64,000 nt of DNA from Dokdonia sinensis (GCF_003688895.1 NZ_REFV01000003.1:1-64000); one strand, 5' to 3'; positions 15,609 to 25,433 are shown, counted from the stretch's first letter. The notes: generated from the sequence alone by a model not told the origin. A program made the numbers and translations.

Positions 15609-15628
15609 TACGCTTTCGCGAAAGCGTA
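15609..15628. repeat. Dispersed palindrome, 20-bp copy
   Basis: TACGCTTTCGCGAAAGCGTA, 13 bases upstream of the YqeY-like start, in the gap after ftsZ. Confidence 0.97.
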
Positions 15629-15731
15629 CCAAATACACTTTCTCCAAACGAGCACGAAGATAAAAAAAGAAACCCAAAAGTTAGGGGGATAACGATCGGG
15701 TTTCAATAAATAAAACTTAAGTGTAGCTGTT

Positions 15732-17768
15732 CTAATCTACATTGTCGTGCAAGAAAGAATTATTACTTCTTAACTGAATTTCGTCATTATCATCTGTAGA
15801 GAGTGTGGTTCTAGACAAGCTTCCATCCTTCCTTGGTGCATCTTCCAGGTTTATACCCATCCGTTTATAGGCAGGCTGCTTTTCTATCTCCTCAATACGC
15901 GCTTGATTGTGATGAAACTTATAATTAAATTCCTTCATCTTGCGTTTGCGCTCTGCCGCTCTATCTACGAGCAGTTTAGAAATAGGGCTATTCATTGGGT
16001 CTATCTCTTCCTTATCTACTTCTTCATCAGTCACGGGAGCAACAGTTTTAGTCTCGAAGACAAGGGTTTCTTCTTTTATAGCTTCATCTTTTCTAGGTTT
16101 AGCGGCCTGCATGGAGTTTTCAAGTTCCATATAATCCTCAAGACTATAACGCTTCTCTCCATCCTCCTCGTTTACAGTAACTGGGATAATTTCGATAGGC
16201 TCATTTACCTCGATAGCGGCGGTTTCTTCGTCTAATGAATACCGTACAGGCGCTTCCTCTTTATACTCTTCTACAGCAGTATCAGTAGGAGGCAGCATAT
16301 CGAACTCGAGCATTCCTTGATTTTTAGGTTGCTCTTTAGGCTTTTCCTCCTCTTGTCTGACTGTGGTATCTATAATTTCAAAATCGGCTTCATTATTTAC
16401 CAACACTTCATCGTAAACGACATTTATATTTCGTAAAATATCAGTTGTAGGAATGATGTCCATTTTTAATTGTTCTGGCACTTGAGGAATATGAGCTTTT
16501 TCGGCTTTCGCAAAAGCGGACTTTACCTCATCATTATTTTTTATCTCCTCGGGACGTGGTTCTATATGCTGCTTAGGGTTTGTAGCTTTTTCAAAAACGT
16601 TTACAGCCTCATCGAGATCTAAGGTGTGCACTATCTTTTCTGGTGCCACAGGTTGTTGTGGTGTGATAGGTGCTGCAGGAGGGATTTCCTCTTTTGCCTC
16701 TGGCATTAGATTGTGCTCTGCACGTTGCTCTTCCTCCAGCGTGTGAATTATTTTTTTAGTCTCTACGTTTACAATCTCGTTTTGTTGTTCTGCGTTAAAT
16801 CCCGTTGCAATGATTGTTACAGAAACAGCATCTCCTAAAGATTCATCTTCGCCCACACCCATAATGATATTTGCGCTATGTCCTGCTTCACCTTGAATAT
16901 GGTCATTTATTTCTCCTATCTCATCTATCGTTATTTCATCACCTCCAGAAACGATAAGTAACAATACATTTTTTGCACCGTGTATTTTGTTGTCGTTAAG
17001 CAGCGGAGAATCCAGCGCCTTTGAAATTGCCATATGTGCACGATCTGTACCACTTGCAGTAGCACTTCCCATTATGGCAGTTCCTGAATTACTCAAAACA
17101 GTTTTTGCATCTCTAAGGTCAATATTTTGTGTGTAGTGGTGTGTTATCACCTCTGCAATACCTCTTGAGGCCGTAGCAAGAACCTCATCTGCCTTACTAA
17201 AACCGGCTTTAAAGCCTAGGTTTCCGTAGACCTCACGCAGTTTATTGTTATTGATAACTATGAGGGAGTCTACCTGAGCACGTAATTTATCAACTCCTTT
17301 TTGAGCTTGCTCATTACGCATTTTCCCCTCAAACTGAAACGGAATGGTAACGATCCCTACGACAAGGACGTCCATCTCACGAGCCATTTTTGCAATTACG
17401 GGAGCTGCTCCCGTTCCCGTACCACCGCCCATTCCTGCAGTGATAAAGATCATTTTCGTATTGGTATCCAGCATCTTCTTAATATCCATCTCACTCTCGA
17501 TGGCTGCCTTCTCCCCTACTTCTGGATTTGCTCCTGCGCCAAGACCCTCTGTAAGTCCAACCCCAAGCTGGATCTTATTAGGTACCGTGCTATTTTCCAG
17601 CGCCTGTGCATCTGTGTTGCAGATAACAAAATCTACTCCCTTAATGCCCTGCTGGAACATATGATTAATTGCGTTGCTACCGCCTCCACCTACGCCTATC
17701 ACTTTTATGACATTGCTCTGGTGTTTTGGTAGATCAAATGTGATGTTATCAAATTGTGTCGTACTCAT
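15732..17768 (-). CDS. ftsZ: Cell division protein FtsZ (long C-terminal tail)
   Basis: A 678-residue tubulin-like GTPase forming the division ring. The GTPase core is residues 1 to about 325, with GVGGGGSNAINHM, the NTDAQAL loop and the tubulin signature GGGTGTGAAPVIA. A 350-residue tail follows, rich in E, P and K and probably disordered, about 300 residues longer than in E. coli FtsZ. It ends in NNSFLHDNVD, the form of C-terminal tip I know from flavobacterial FtsZ. A degenerate palindrome (16504-16517) in the tail encodes AFAKA. It is the last dcw gene in transcription order, after ftsA. Confidence 0.97.
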   Translation of the reverse strand: MSTTQFDNITFDLPKHQSNVIKVIGVGGGGSNAINHMFQQGIKGVDFVICNTDAQALENSTVPNKIQLGVGLTEGLGAGANPEVGEKAAIESEMDIKKMLDTNTKMIFITAGMGGGTGTGAAPVIAKMAREMDVLVVGIVTIPFQFEGKMRNEQAQKGVDKLRAQVDSLIVINNNKLREVYGNLGFKAGFSKADEVLATASRGIAEVITHHYTQNIDLRDAKTVLSNSGTAIMGSATASGTDRAHMAISKALDSPLLNDNKIHGAKNVLLLIVSGGDEITIDEIGEINDHIQGEAGHSANIIMGVGEDESLGDAVSVTIIATGFNAEQQNEIVNVETKKIIHTLEEEQRAEHNLMPEAKEEIPPAAPITPQQPVAPEKIVHTLDLDEAVNVFEKATNPKQHIEPRPEEIKNNDEVKSAFAKAEKAHIPQVPEQLKMDIIPTTDILRNINVVYDEVLVNNEADFEIIDTTVRQEEEKPKEQPKNQGMLEFDMLPPTDTAVEEYKEEAPVRYSLDEETAAIEVNEPIEIIPVTVNEEDGEKRYSLEDYMELENSMQAAKPRKDEAIKEETLVFETKTVAPVTDEEVDKEEIDPMNSPISKLLVDRAAERKRKMKEFNYKFHHNQARIEEIEKQPAYKRMGINLEDAPRKDGSLSRTTLSTDDNDEIQLRSNNSFLHDNVD
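16504..16517. repeat. Degenerate palindrome copy in the ftsZ tail
   Basis: GCTTTCGCAAAAGC, one mismatch from the core. The gene reads it as AFAKA, and the difference (TTT for TTC) is synonymous for phenylalanine. Confidence 0.75.
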
Positions 17769-17796
17769 ATTGATTTGTTTTTGCCCCTTAACTAGA

Positions 17797-17814
17797 TTTC
17801 CGCGAAGGCGGAAA
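17797..17814. repeat. Short GC hairpin between ftsA and ftsZ
   Basis: TTTCCGC and GCGGAAA flank a GAAG loop. It may be a diverged relative of the dispersed palindrome, whose exact copy lies 71 bases away in the same gap. Confidence 0.5.
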
Positions 17815-17884
17815 CCTCATTCATTGATTAACTGCTTAATTTTATTCTTGTAACAATAGAAATCATTCCTATCATTGCTATATC

Positions 17885-17898
17885 GCTTTCGCGAAAGC
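17885..17898. repeat. Dispersed palindrome, exact copy between ftsA and ftsZ
   Basis: Core GCTTTCGCGAAAGC, symmetric to 16 bp (17884-17899), inside the 158-base ftsA-ftsZ gap of an otherwise tightly packed operon. Confidence 0.96.
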
Positions 17899-17926
17899 GG
17901 AACCCAAATTCCACTTTTCCTAACCT

Positions 17927-19267
17927 CTATTCTGCATTATCCAGAAAGTCCTTAAACTTGTCTGCCCATTTATCAAAAATGCTCCTTTTAGGCGCTTGAG
18001 GTTTTTTTGTTGTCACTTCCTTTTCTTCTGCTATATCCTCTTTAATACTTTCTGTAAACTCATCTTCTTCTTCGGCAATTTCTTGTGCTTCTTCGCTATT
18101 ATAAAAACCGTGCTCTAGGCTGTTCATCACAAGTCCCACAGCCGTAGCATATAATGGGCTTGTAGTCTCTGCATCGCTATCTCCAGCCAGATGCTCATTA
18201 GGATAACCTATACGGGTATCCATACCCGTGATGTACTCTACGAGTTGTTTCAAATGTTTTAATTGGCTTCCTCCGCCCGTTAAAACAATTCCCGCGATAA
18301 GCTTCTTTTTTTGCTCTTCGTGACCGTAATTCTTAATCTCTAGATAGACCTGCTCAATAATCTCTACAACTCGCGCGTGGATGATTTTTGAAAGGTTTTT
18401 AAGCGTAATTTCCTTAGGCTCACGACCGCGAAGTCCAGGAATAGAGACAATCTCATTGTCCTTGTTTTCTCCTGGCCACGCAGAGCCAAATTTTATTTTA
18501 AGCAATTCCGCCTGTTTCTCGATAATAGAGCAACCTTCCTTGATGTCTTCGGTAATGATGTTTCCGCCAAAGGGGATAACAGCCGTATGCCTAATAATTC
18601 CATCTTTAAAAATGGCAAGGTCTGTCGTTCCTCCTCCTATGTCTATTAACGCTACCCCAGCTTCTTTTTCTTCTTGACTCAGCACTGCATTTGCAGATGC
18701 TAGAGGTTCCAGTGTGATTCTATCTAGTTGCAATCCAGCACTTTTTACGCATCTTCCTATGTTTCGGATAGAGGCTACTTGACCTACAACTACGTGAAAG
18801 TTTGCCTCTACACGACCACCATACATCCCGATAGGTTCTTTTATCTCACTCTGCCCATCCACTTTGTATTCCTGCGGAAGCACGTGTATGATTTCCTCCC
18901 CAGGTAGCATAACCAGTTTATGCACCTGATTACACAATGTCTCAATATCCTTGTTGTCTATGACCACTTCTGAGTCATCTCGAGTAATATAATCGCTATG
19001 TTGTAGGGAACGGATGTGTTGTCCCGCAATACCCACGACAACATCATTAATTTTAATTCCGGAAACATCTTCTGCCTCCTGTACCGCTTGTTGTACGGAC
19101 TGTATGGTCTGGGTGATGTTATTTACCACACCGCGATGCACCCCAAGACTTTTGGACTTCCCGATACCGAGAATCTCCACCTTGTTGTACTCGTTGTACC
19201 GCCCTATCATCGCCACAATCTTTGTGGTCCCTATGTCCAGTCCTACTGCGATATTACCTTGTTCCAT
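17927..19267 (-). CDS. ftsA: Cell division protein FtsA
   Basis: A 446-residue actin-fold ATPase that tethers FtsZ to the membrane. It opens with AVGLDIGTTKIVAMIG (phosphate 1). The SHS2-like 1C region lies at about 80-160, the phosphate-2 motif is LIDIGGGTTDLAIF and the adenosine motif is IVLTGGGSQLKHL. An acidic linker (about 380-425) leads to a C-terminal amphipathic helix (SIFDKWADKFKDFL) expected to bind the membrane. It follows ftsQ, with an 80-base gap carrying a composite repeat. Confidence 0.97.
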   Translation of the reverse strand: MEQGNIAVGLDIGTTKIVAMIGRYNEYNKVEILGIGKSKSLGVHRGVVNNITQTIQSVQQAVQEAEDVSGIKINDVVVGIAGQHIRSLQHSDYITRDDSEVVIDNKDIETLCNQVHKLVMLPGEEIIHVLPQEYKVDGQSEIKEPIGMYGGRVEANFHVVVGQVASIRNIGRCVKSAGLQLDRITLEPLASANAVLSQEEKEAGVALIDIGGGTTDLAIFKDGIIRHTAVIPFGGNIITEDIKEGCSIIEKQAELLKIKFGSAWPGENKDNEIVSIPGLRGREPKEITLKNLSKIIHARVVEIIEQVYLEIKNYGHEEQKKKLIAGIVLTGGGSQLKHLKQLVEYITGMDTRIGYPNEHLAGDSDAETTSPLYATAVGLVMNSLEHGFYNSEEAQEIAEEEDEFTESIKEDIAEEKEVTTKKPQAPKRSIFDKWADKFKDFLDNAE

Positions 19268-19290
19268 ACTTTTATTATTTTGAGTTTTTC

Positions 19291-19335
19291 CGCTACTTCG
19301 ACTGCGCTCAGTACAAGTTTCGCGAAAGCGTACTC
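19291..19335. repeat. 45-bp composite repeat, copy 1 (ftsQ-ftsA gap)
   Basis: CGCTACTTCGACT followed by a GCGCTCAG segment and a half-conserved palindrome (TTTCGCGAAAGCGTACTC). It matches 25389-25433 at 42 of 45 positions. The left arm of the palindrome core is degraded (AGTTTCGCGAAAGC). Confidence 0.9.
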
Positions 19336-19347
19336 AGTCCCCAATTC

Positions 19348-20064
19348 TTATTTCTTTGTACACACCACTTGATTGCGATATTTAAGAGTGATCGTGCTGT
19401 ATTTATCTAAACTTTTATCCTTTTGCGCTTTTTGGTAAAAAGCTTTGTAATTGCTAAACTTACTTTCCAGCTCCTCCACCTTCCCCAGAATAATCTCATA
19501 GCCTAACTTTCTCGCCTCGAGAACATACTCGCCATTTATCTTTCTTTCTATCCCGATGATATGCTTTGTTAGGAAGTCATCATTTCGCATAAAATCTGCT
19601 AGTTTATGCACCTCTGCAATATTCTTTTTTGACGCTCCCGTCACCAGTGGCACGTGTGCCGAAAAATTACTGGACAACGGCATCTCCTCCCCGCTCTCAT
19701 CTATATAAAAAGAAGTAGCACCATTGAGGCGTGCAATAGGCTTGCGTTGCTCGATGGTTACTCCTAGTTTTCCGCCCATTGTTACATAAACATCTGCGTT
19801 TTTGACAATTGGGTGCGCTCTCACGCGCTTTTCCATATCACTCAAAGCTAAATTTTCTTTAGCCGTGCCCGTAACCTTACCGTTACTTACTATCAACAAT
19901 TTATTAACGGTTTCTCGCGTAACAAACGGGGTACTCTCATCGGTAAAAGTCACGGCAATATCCTCAACGGTGCGCGCCTCGTTACGCTTTACCGAAAAGC
20001 CGAACAAAAACACCGCCAACCCCAGTAAAACCAACAGTTTTATGTAACACCAATTAACTCGCAC
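19348..20064 (-). CDS. ftsQ: Cell division protein FtsQ/DivIB
   Basis: A 238-residue bitopic division protein. A short cytoplasmic part precedes one membrane helix (residues about 8-25). A POTRA-like domain follows (about 30-105, with AVTFTDESTPFVTRETVNKLL), then the beta domain to the C-terminus. Sequence conservation in this family is low; position between murC and ftsA decides the call. Its start overlaps the end of murC by 11 bases. Confidence 0.88.
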   Translation of the reverse strand: MRVNWCYIKLLVLLGLAVFLFGFSVKRNEARTVEDIAVTFTDESTPFVTRETVNKLLIVSNGKVTGTAKENLALSDMEKRVRAHPIVKNADVYVTMGGKLGVTIEQRKPIARLNGATSFYIDESGEEMPLSSNFSAHVPLVTGASKKNIAEVHKLADFMRNDDFLTKHIIGIERKINGEYVLEARKLGYEIILGKVEELESKFSNYKAFYQKAQKDKSLDKYSTITLKYRNQVVCTKK

Positions 20065-21406
20065 GCTTTAATGCTTTTGTTATTTTTATTATTTCTACAC
20101 CTATATCTCCCGCGCCCATCATCACAATTATCTTCTGAGATGCATCCTTCACGCAATCTGCAAGTTGTGATTTTTGAATTTTACGCTTTCGCGAAAGCGT
20201 CATTTGACTCATTAATGCGTCGCTATCTATCCCGTCAATAGGTTCTTCTCTTGCCGGGTAAATATCCAGCAAAATAACGGCATCAAACCGTGAAAGCTCC
20301 CGCGCAAATTCTCCCATAAAATCCCGCGTCCGGCTAAATAAATGTGGCTGGAAAATGGCCAGAACTTCTTCCTCTGGATACATCTCCCGCACACTCTGAT
20401 GTACCGCCGAAATCTCCGTAGGATGATGTGCATAATCGTCTATGAGCACAAGATCGTCAGTCTTTATTCTATATGTAAATCGGCGATTTACGCCAGAGTA
20501 ACTTAATAAAGCTTTGGGGAGCAACGTGGTTGGGGAGCCATATTTCATTGCCATTCCCAAAGCTGTTATTGCATTAAAAATATTATGCCTCCCAGGAAGA
20601 TTAAATACTAAATCTTTAATCGTTCCCTCGGGATGCTTGAGGTCAAAAACATACTGACCTTCGATTATTTTAATATTTTGAGCACTATAATCTGCATCGT
20701 CTTCTATACCCACCGTATTTCCCTCCAGCGGAAGGCCATTTTTTACAAATCGCATAGACGGCACCACCAATGATCCAAAATCGGTAAACGTTTGTACCAG
20801 ATCTGCCTCGTTCTCATAAATATCCAGATGGTCTGCATCCATTGATGTGATGCACAGGATATTAGGTTTCAGTTGTAAAAACGAGCGGTCGAACTCATCT
20901 GCTTCCACCACAATGACCTCATTTCCTTTTTGGATGAGATTTCCGTCGTAATTGTTTGTTATCCCGCCCACAAATGCCGTAACTGGAGCTCCAGTATCAG
21001 CAAGGAGATGACCGAGAATACTTGATGTCGTTGTCTTCCCGTGAGTCCCTGCAACCGCTAGTGAGTACGTTTGATTTGTAATCATTCCCAACACTTCGGC
21101 GCGTTTTTTTATGTGGTATCCGCTTTCGCGAAAGTGGACCAACTCACCCATCGTTTTAGGAACAGCAGGCGTGTAAACAATCAATGTATTTTCAATATCA
21201 CTAAAACGACCATCTACCGCCGAACCCTTGTCCTCAAAATGAACCGAAACACCAGCCTCCTGGAGCTTTTCGGTAACATCACTAGGTGTTTTATCATACC
21301 CCGCAACCACTTTACCCTCATTGTGAAAGTAAAATGCCAGCGCACTCATCCCTATCCCACCGATACCGATAAAGTAAATGTTCTGTATGTCGCTTAAAGG
21401 TTTCAA
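20054..21406 (-). CDS. murC: UDP-N-acetylmuramate--L-alanine ligase
   Basis: A 450-residue Mur ligase that adds L-alanine to UDP-MurNAc with ATP in the cytoplasm. The N-terminal Rossmann motif is FIGIGGIGMSALA, the P-loop AGTHGKTTTSSIL at about 115-127, and the C-terminal domain carries DDYAHHPTEI. Two palindrome-family copies lie in the gene: an exact one at 20185-20198 read as LSRKR, and one with a single mismatch at 21122-21135 read as FRES. Both occur at places where the family is variable. A 7-bp tandem repeat lies directly upstream of the start. Confidence 0.97.
   Translation of the reverse strand: MKPLSDIQNIYFIGIGGIGMSALAFYFHNEGKVVAGYDKTPSDVTEKLQEAGVSVHFEDKGSAVDGRFSDIENTLIVYTPAVPKTMGELVHFRESGYHIKKRAEVLGMITNQTYSLAVAGTHGKTTTSSILGHLLADTGAPVTAFVGGITNNYDGNLIQKGNEVIVVEADEFDRSFLQLKPNILCITSMDADHLDIYENEADLVQTFTDFGSLVVPSMRFVKNGLPLEGNTVGIEDDADYSAQNIKIIEGQYVFDLKHPEGTIKDLVFNLPGRHNIFNAITALGMAMKYGSPTTLLPKALLSYSGVNRRFTYRIKTDDLVLIDDYAHHPTEISAVHQSVREMYPEEEVLAIFQPHLFSRTRDFMGEFARELSRFDAVILLDIYPAREEPIDGIDSDALMSQMTLSRKRKIQKSQLADCVKDASQKIIVMMGAGDIGVEIIKITKALKRAS
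20185..20198. repeat. Dispersed palindrome, exact core copy in murC
   Basis: GCTTTCGCGAAAGC, symmetric to 18 bp (ACGC...GCGT, 20183-20200). Read as LSRK in the murC C-terminal domain. Confidence 0.96.
21122..21135. repeat. Degenerate palindrome copy in murC
   Basis: GCTTTCGCGAAAGT, one mismatch at the last base. It is read as FRES, a different frame from the exact copy in the same gene. Confidence 0.8.
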
Positions 21407-21407
21407 G

Positions 21408-21463
21408 GTTTAGTGTTTAGTGTTTAGTGTTTAGTGTTTAGTGTTTAGTGTTTAGTGTTTAGT
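21408..21463. repeat. Heptanucleotide tandem repeat (GTTTAGT x8)
   Basis: Eight uninterrupted copies of a 7-bp unit directly upstream of the murC start (21406) in the murG-murC gap. The copy number could vary by slippage. A C/T-rich strand-biased tract follows up to the murG stop. Confidence 0.95.
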
Positions 21464-21562
21464 GAAAATATAATTCTCAATTACAAATCTTTAAAATTCA
21501 ATTATTCTGCATCTATCTTCCAACCTCATTCTCCCTTCTTCCAACTCCCAACTTCCTTCTTC

Positions 21563-22666
21563 CTACTTCCCGCTCCCAACTCCCAGCAACTTCTCCACCT
21601 CATCCACAATGTCATTAGTGGCGTTAGGTAAAGCGAGTAACTTCATATTTGCTCCTAATTCTTCTCTTCTCGTCTCGTTAGTCATCAGTATTTCGAGAGC
21701 ACTTTCGAACTTTTTATTCAGTTCACTTTCTTTTATCAAAATGGCTCCGTCTTCTTTTTCGATGGCCTTTGCATTTTTTGTTTGATGGTCTTCTGCGACG
21801 TTTGGGCTTGGGATAAAAATGGTCGCTTTCCCGACGATGCACAGTTCGCTTACGGAGCTTGCGCCTGCTCTGGAAATGATGACATCTGCAGAAGCATACG
21901 CTAAATCCATTTGATCTATGTAAGCCATCACACGAACATCATCGCTTTCTAAATCTTTATAGCGCTCGTAATACAACTTTCCCGTTTGCCAAAGCACTTG
22001 AACGCCCAGCTTCTTAAATAGTGGCAACTGCTCACTTATCAAAATATTAATCGCTTTTGCACCTAAACTTCCGCCAATGACGAGAACAACTTTTGAGTTG
22101 GGTGACAATTCATATTTCGCGAAAGCGTCATTACGTTTCCCCTCAATTTCCAATACATCAGAACGTACGGGGTTTCCCGTTTTTATAATCTTACTTTCTG
22201 GAAAATACCTTCCCATATCGTCATACGCCACGCATATCTTCTGAACGGATTTTGCTAGGAGTTTATTAGTAATCCCCGCATAGCTATTCTGCTCCTGAAT
22301 AAGTGCTGGTATTTTCTTGCCAACTGCTTTTTTCAGTAACGGTCCGCTTGCGAAACCTCCCGTACCAATTACGACGTCTGGCTTAAATTGTTTCAAAATT
22401 TTTCCCGACTTCCTCAGACTACTCAGTAATCGGAACGGAAATTTTAAATTTTCTACACTCAAGGAACGTTGAATTCCTGTGATATTGAGCCCCTCAATGG
22501 CAAAACCTGCTTGAGGTACTTTTTCCATTTCCATACGGTTTTGCGCACCCACAAAGAGAAATTCCGTGTCAGGATGACGGCGCTGAATTTCCTTTGCAAT
22601 CGCAATCGCGGGATAGATGTGACCACCTGTTCCTCCTCCAGATAATATGACTTTATAGGGCTTCAC
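21563..22666 (-). CDS. murG: UDP-GlcNAc--lipid I N-acetylglucosamine transferase
   Basis: A 367-residue GT28 glycosyltransferase that turns lipid I into lipid II at the inner membrane. Glycine loops are present: [18 protein letters not shown] at the N-terminus and [12 protein letters not shown] mid-protein. The donor site is seen in [37 protein letters not shown] degraded palindrome (22113-22126) encodes AFAKY. Its start overlaps the ftsW end by 14 bases. Confidence 0.97.
   Translation of the reverse strand: MKPYKVILSGGGTGGHIYPAIAIAKEIQRRHPDTEFLFVGAQNRMEMEKVPQAGFAIEGLNITGIQRSLSVENLKFPFRLLSSLRKSGKILKQFKPDVVIGTGGFASGPLLKKAVGKKIPALIQEQNSYAGITNKLLAKSVQKICVAYDDMGRYFPESKIIKTGNPVRSDVLEIEGKRNDAFAKYELSPNSKVVLVIGGSLGAKAINILISEQLPLFKKLGVQVLWQTGKLYYERYKDLESDDVRVMAYIDQMDLAYASADVIISRAGASSVSELCIVGKATIFIPSPNVAEDHQTKNAKAIEKEDGAILIKESELNKKFESALEILMTNETRREELGANMKLLALPNATNDIVDEVEKLLGVGSGK
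22113..22126. repeat. Degenerate palindrome copy in murG
   Basis: TATTTCGCGAAAGC, two mismatches confined to one arm. Read as AFAK. Confidence 0.65.
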
Positions 22667-23861
22667 TAAGTATGTCTAATGGGTTTTGTTCTGTTTCTTC
22701 TTTGGCTTTGGTCACTTGTCGCTTTGCGCTCACGCTTAAGACAATTCCTATCGCAAGACAAGTCATCCAGATCGAGGTTCCTCCACTACTTACAAGTGGT
22801 AATGTCTGTCCTGTAACTGGAAATAACTCTACTGCAACAGCCATATTTATCAATGCCTGAAAAACGATGGGCAATCCTACACCGATGACGATAAGTTTTG
22901 CAAAAACTGTTTCTGCCTTATGCGCTACTACAGTTATTCGGAAAAGTAGGAGCATATAACACAGCATTAAAAATCCTGCGCCTACCAGTCCAAACTCTTC
23001 GACGATGATGGCATATATAAAATCTGATGATGATTGGGGTAAAAAATTCTTTTGCACGCTCTTGCCAGGCCCTTGACCGAATATTCCTCCGGAGGCTATG
23101 GCAATTTTAGCTTTTTCTATTTGATAGTCGGCATCCGCATTTGTCTCATCGTTTGCAAAGTTTTCCACTCGGCTTATCCAGGTATCTACTCTATTTGGGA
23201 ACATTCCTGGGAATGCCTTAGCCAGTAGCACAAAGAACATTAAGGCGACAATTCCAGTCGCGATGATAATTCCTAAGTACTTTAAAGGGTATCCGCCTAA
23301 AAAAACTAATGCAATAACCATTGTAAATATGATGGCCGTTGTGGAGAAGTTTGCAGGTAAAATGAGCGCAAGCACCAGCGCCACGGGCGCCCAAAGTGGC
23401 AATAGCGTTTCCTTAAAAGTAACTTCTGTATCCTTGATTTTAGCCAGATATCTTGCCACATAAACCATCAAAACAACCCCTGCAAAAGTGGAAGTCTGGA
23501 ACCCTATTCCCACAAAAGGAATTTTGATCCATCTACTCGCATTTGCTCCGCCCACCGTCGTTCCCTGAGCGAGTGTCACCACAAGTAACAGAATCACAAG
23601 AGGGACGAAAATGACCGAGAGTCCTTTAAAATAGTGATATGGTATCTTATGAACGCCATACAACATCGCGAAGCCTAAAACGAGGTGCATCCCGTGCTTT
23701 ATGAGAAAACGGATAGTGTTACCATCGCCTCGTATGTAAGCGAGATTACTAGCCGCACTGTACACCGGTAAAAATGAGAACAACGCAAGCAAGGCTACAA
23801 TAGCCCAGATGGCTTTATCTCCTTGTAATCCTGACAATATGTTTTTAAAACTATTACTCAT
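22653..23861 (-). CDS. ftsW: Peptidoglycan glycosyltransferase FtsW
   Basis: A 402-residue SEDS polytopic membrane protein, the lipid II polymerase of the divisome, partner of FtsI. About ten hydrophobic segments are visible. SEDS landmarks include [24 protein letters not shown] (near residue 105), the loop [36 protein letters not shown] and the C-terminal [19 protein letters not shown]. Position between murD and murG supports FtsW rather than RodA. Confidence 0.95.
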   Translation of the reverse strand: MSNSFKNILSGLQGDKAIWAIVALLALFSFLPVYSAASNLAYIRGDGNTIRFLIKHGMHLVLGFAMLYGVHKIPYHYFKGLSVIFVPLVILLLVVTLAQGTTVGGANASRWIKIPFVGIGFQTSTFAGVVLMVYVARYLAKIKDTEVTFKETLLPLWAPVALVLALILPANFSTTAIIFTMVIALVFLGGYPLKYLGIIIATGIVALMFFVLLAKAFPGMFPNRVDTWISRVENFANDETNADADYQIEKAKIAIASGGIFGQGPGKSVQKNFLPQSSSDFIYAIIVEEFGLVGAGFLMLCYMLLLFRITVVAHKAETVFAKLIVIGVGLPIVFQALINMAVAVELFPVTGQTLPLVSSGGTSIWMTCLAIGIVLSVSAKRQVTKAKEETEQNPLDILSEAL

Positions 23862-23942
23862 TGCACTTTCCGCTTTGGCGGGTTGTTTACTTCTTTTAAA
23901 TTGTTATTCAAACAGCTATGTTTTCTGTATTTATTGAGTTCC

Positions 23943-23956
23943 GCTTTCGCGAAAGC
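23943..23956. repeat. Dispersed palindrome, exact core copy (murD-ftsW gap)
   Basis: Flanks TTCC and ATAAAAA are shared with the copy at 49272, so similarity extends asymmetrically beyond the core. Confidence 0.95.
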
Positions 23957-24038
23957 ATAAAAACCACTCTGATTAAGCCAACACCCAATCTTAAGTTGGG
24001 GGACAAATTGGGCGCTGGCTCCTCAAATCAGAATTAAT

Positions 24039-25373
24039 CTATAGGTCACGTACGGCCGCCTTAAACTGGCGCCCGCGGTCTTCATAATTTTCAAATAAAT
24101 CAAAGCTCGCACAAGCCGGAGACAGCAACACATTATCTCCACGCTCTGCAACCTTGTAGGCTATTTTTATCGCTTCGGTCATCGATGGGGTTTCCACAAT
24201 AACATCTACCATGTTCCCAAAATGACTCATCAACTTTGCATTATCCACACCTAGACAAATAATAGCCTTTACCTTTTCATTTACCAGCGCATATAAATCA
24301 CGATAATCATTGCCCTTATCCACACCACCCACGATCCAGACCGTAGGTGCACTCATACTATCGAGCGCATAAAAAGTAGCGTTCACATTAGTCGCCTTAC
24401 TATCGTTAATGTACTGTACATTGTTAATCTTTAGTACCTGTTCTAGACGATGTTCCACACCCTGAAAACCTTCCAGACTCTCACGTATTGTGGCCTTCCG
24501 AATTTTAAGCAAGTTTGAAACCGTAGAAGCGGCCATTGCATTTTTTGTGTTGTGTTGTCCTTTTAAGGCTAGGTTATCTGTGGTCATTGTAAATGTGTTG
24601 TTATCTATTTGTACTACTAGGTTGTTGTCTTTTATGAAAGCACCGTTTTCAAATTCTCGATGGAGTGAAAAAGGCAATAATTTTGATTTTACGGGATGTT
24701 TTTTAAGCCAATCCGTAATCACAGGGTCATCTGCATCATAAATGAGATAATCTGTTTCTTTTTGGTTCATCGCAATGCGAAACTTAGATGCGATATAGTT
24801 TTCAAATTTGTAATCATATCGGTCCAAATGATCTGGCGTTATATTCGTTATGACAGCGATATGCGGTGCAAAATCCACCACTCCATCCAGCTGAAAACTG
24901 CTTATCTCCAGCACATAAGTCTCGATATCCTGCGTCGCCACCATCTTTGCATAGCTGTCACCTATATTTCCTGCAATGCCAGGTTGCAATCCAGCCTGCT
25001 CGAGAATATATCCAGTAAGCATCGTCGTTGTGGTTTTCCCATTGCTTCCCGTAATCGCCACAATTGTTGCATCTGTATATCGCGATGCAAATTCGATTTC
25101 TGAGATTACTGGAACCCCTTTCTCGACTAATGCTTTTACAATAGGCGCTTTATCAGGAATTCCCGGACTTTTCATCACGAGGTCTGCATTGAGAATTAAG
25201 GCGTCTGTGTGACCACCTTGTTCCCACTCCAATTCATAATTTGAAAGAACGTCCTTATACGTTTCGTTTATTTTTCCGAAGTCTGAAACAAAGACTTCGT
25301 ATCCTTTTTGTTTTGCTAGAATCGCCGTTCCTACGCCACTTTCTCCTCCTCCAAGTATTGCAATTCTTTTCAT
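24039..25373 (-). CDS. murD: UDP-N-acetylmuramoylalanine--D-glutamate ligase
   Basis: A 444-residue Mur ligase adding D-glutamate. The N-terminal nucleotide-binding fold opens with RIAILGGGESGVGTAILA. The ATP loop is ITGSNGKTTTTMLTGY at about 106-121, with NITPDHLDRY and the C-terminal VGGVDKGNDY and LSPACASFDLFENYEDRG also typical. Cytoplasmic. Followed by a 177-base gap with a palindrome before ftsW. Confidence 0.97.
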   Translation of the reverse strand: MKRIAILGGGESGVGTAILAKQKGYEVFVSDFGKINETYKDVLSNYELEWEQGGHTDALILNADLVMKSPGIPDKAPIVKALVEKGVPVISEIEFASRYTDATIVAITGSNGKTTTTMLTGYILEQAGLQPGIAGNIGDSYAKMVATQDIETYVLEISSFQLDGVVDFAPHIAVITNITPDHLDRYDYKFENYIASKFRIAMNQKETDYLIYDADDPVITDWLKKHPVKSKLLPFSLHREFENGAFIKDNNLVVQIDNNTFTMTTDNLALKGQHNTKNAMAASTVSNLLKIRKATIRESLEGFQGVEHRLEQVLKINNVQYINDSKATNVNATFYALDSMSAPTVWIVGGVDKGNDYRDLYALVNEKVKAIICLGVDNAKLMSHFGNMVDVIVETPSMTEAIKIAYKVAERGDNVLLSPACASFDLFENYEDRGRQFKAAVRDL

Positions 25374-25388
25374 CTACTTTCTCTTTTA

Positions 25389-25433
25389 CGCTACTTCGAC
25401 TACGCTCAGCACAGGTTTCGCGAAAGCGTACTC
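25389..25433. repeat. 45-bp composite repeat, copy 2 (mraY-murD gap)
   Basis: Near-identical to 19291-19335 (three differences). It joins a CTTCGACT-ACGCTCAG segment to a palindrome with one mismatch in the core (GGTTTCGCGAAAGC). It fills almost all of the 59-base gap between mraY and murD. Confidence 0.9.

Noticed and set aside
17301-17732. Rightward 143-codon frame opposite ftsZ
   Set aside because: Lies wholly inside the conserved GTPase core of ftsZ on the other strand and has no domain features.
21408-21463. Heptamer array considered as a CRISPR-like array or telomere-like sequence
   Set aside because: Units are 7 bp with no spacers and there are no cas genes; a slippage-type microsatellite explains it.
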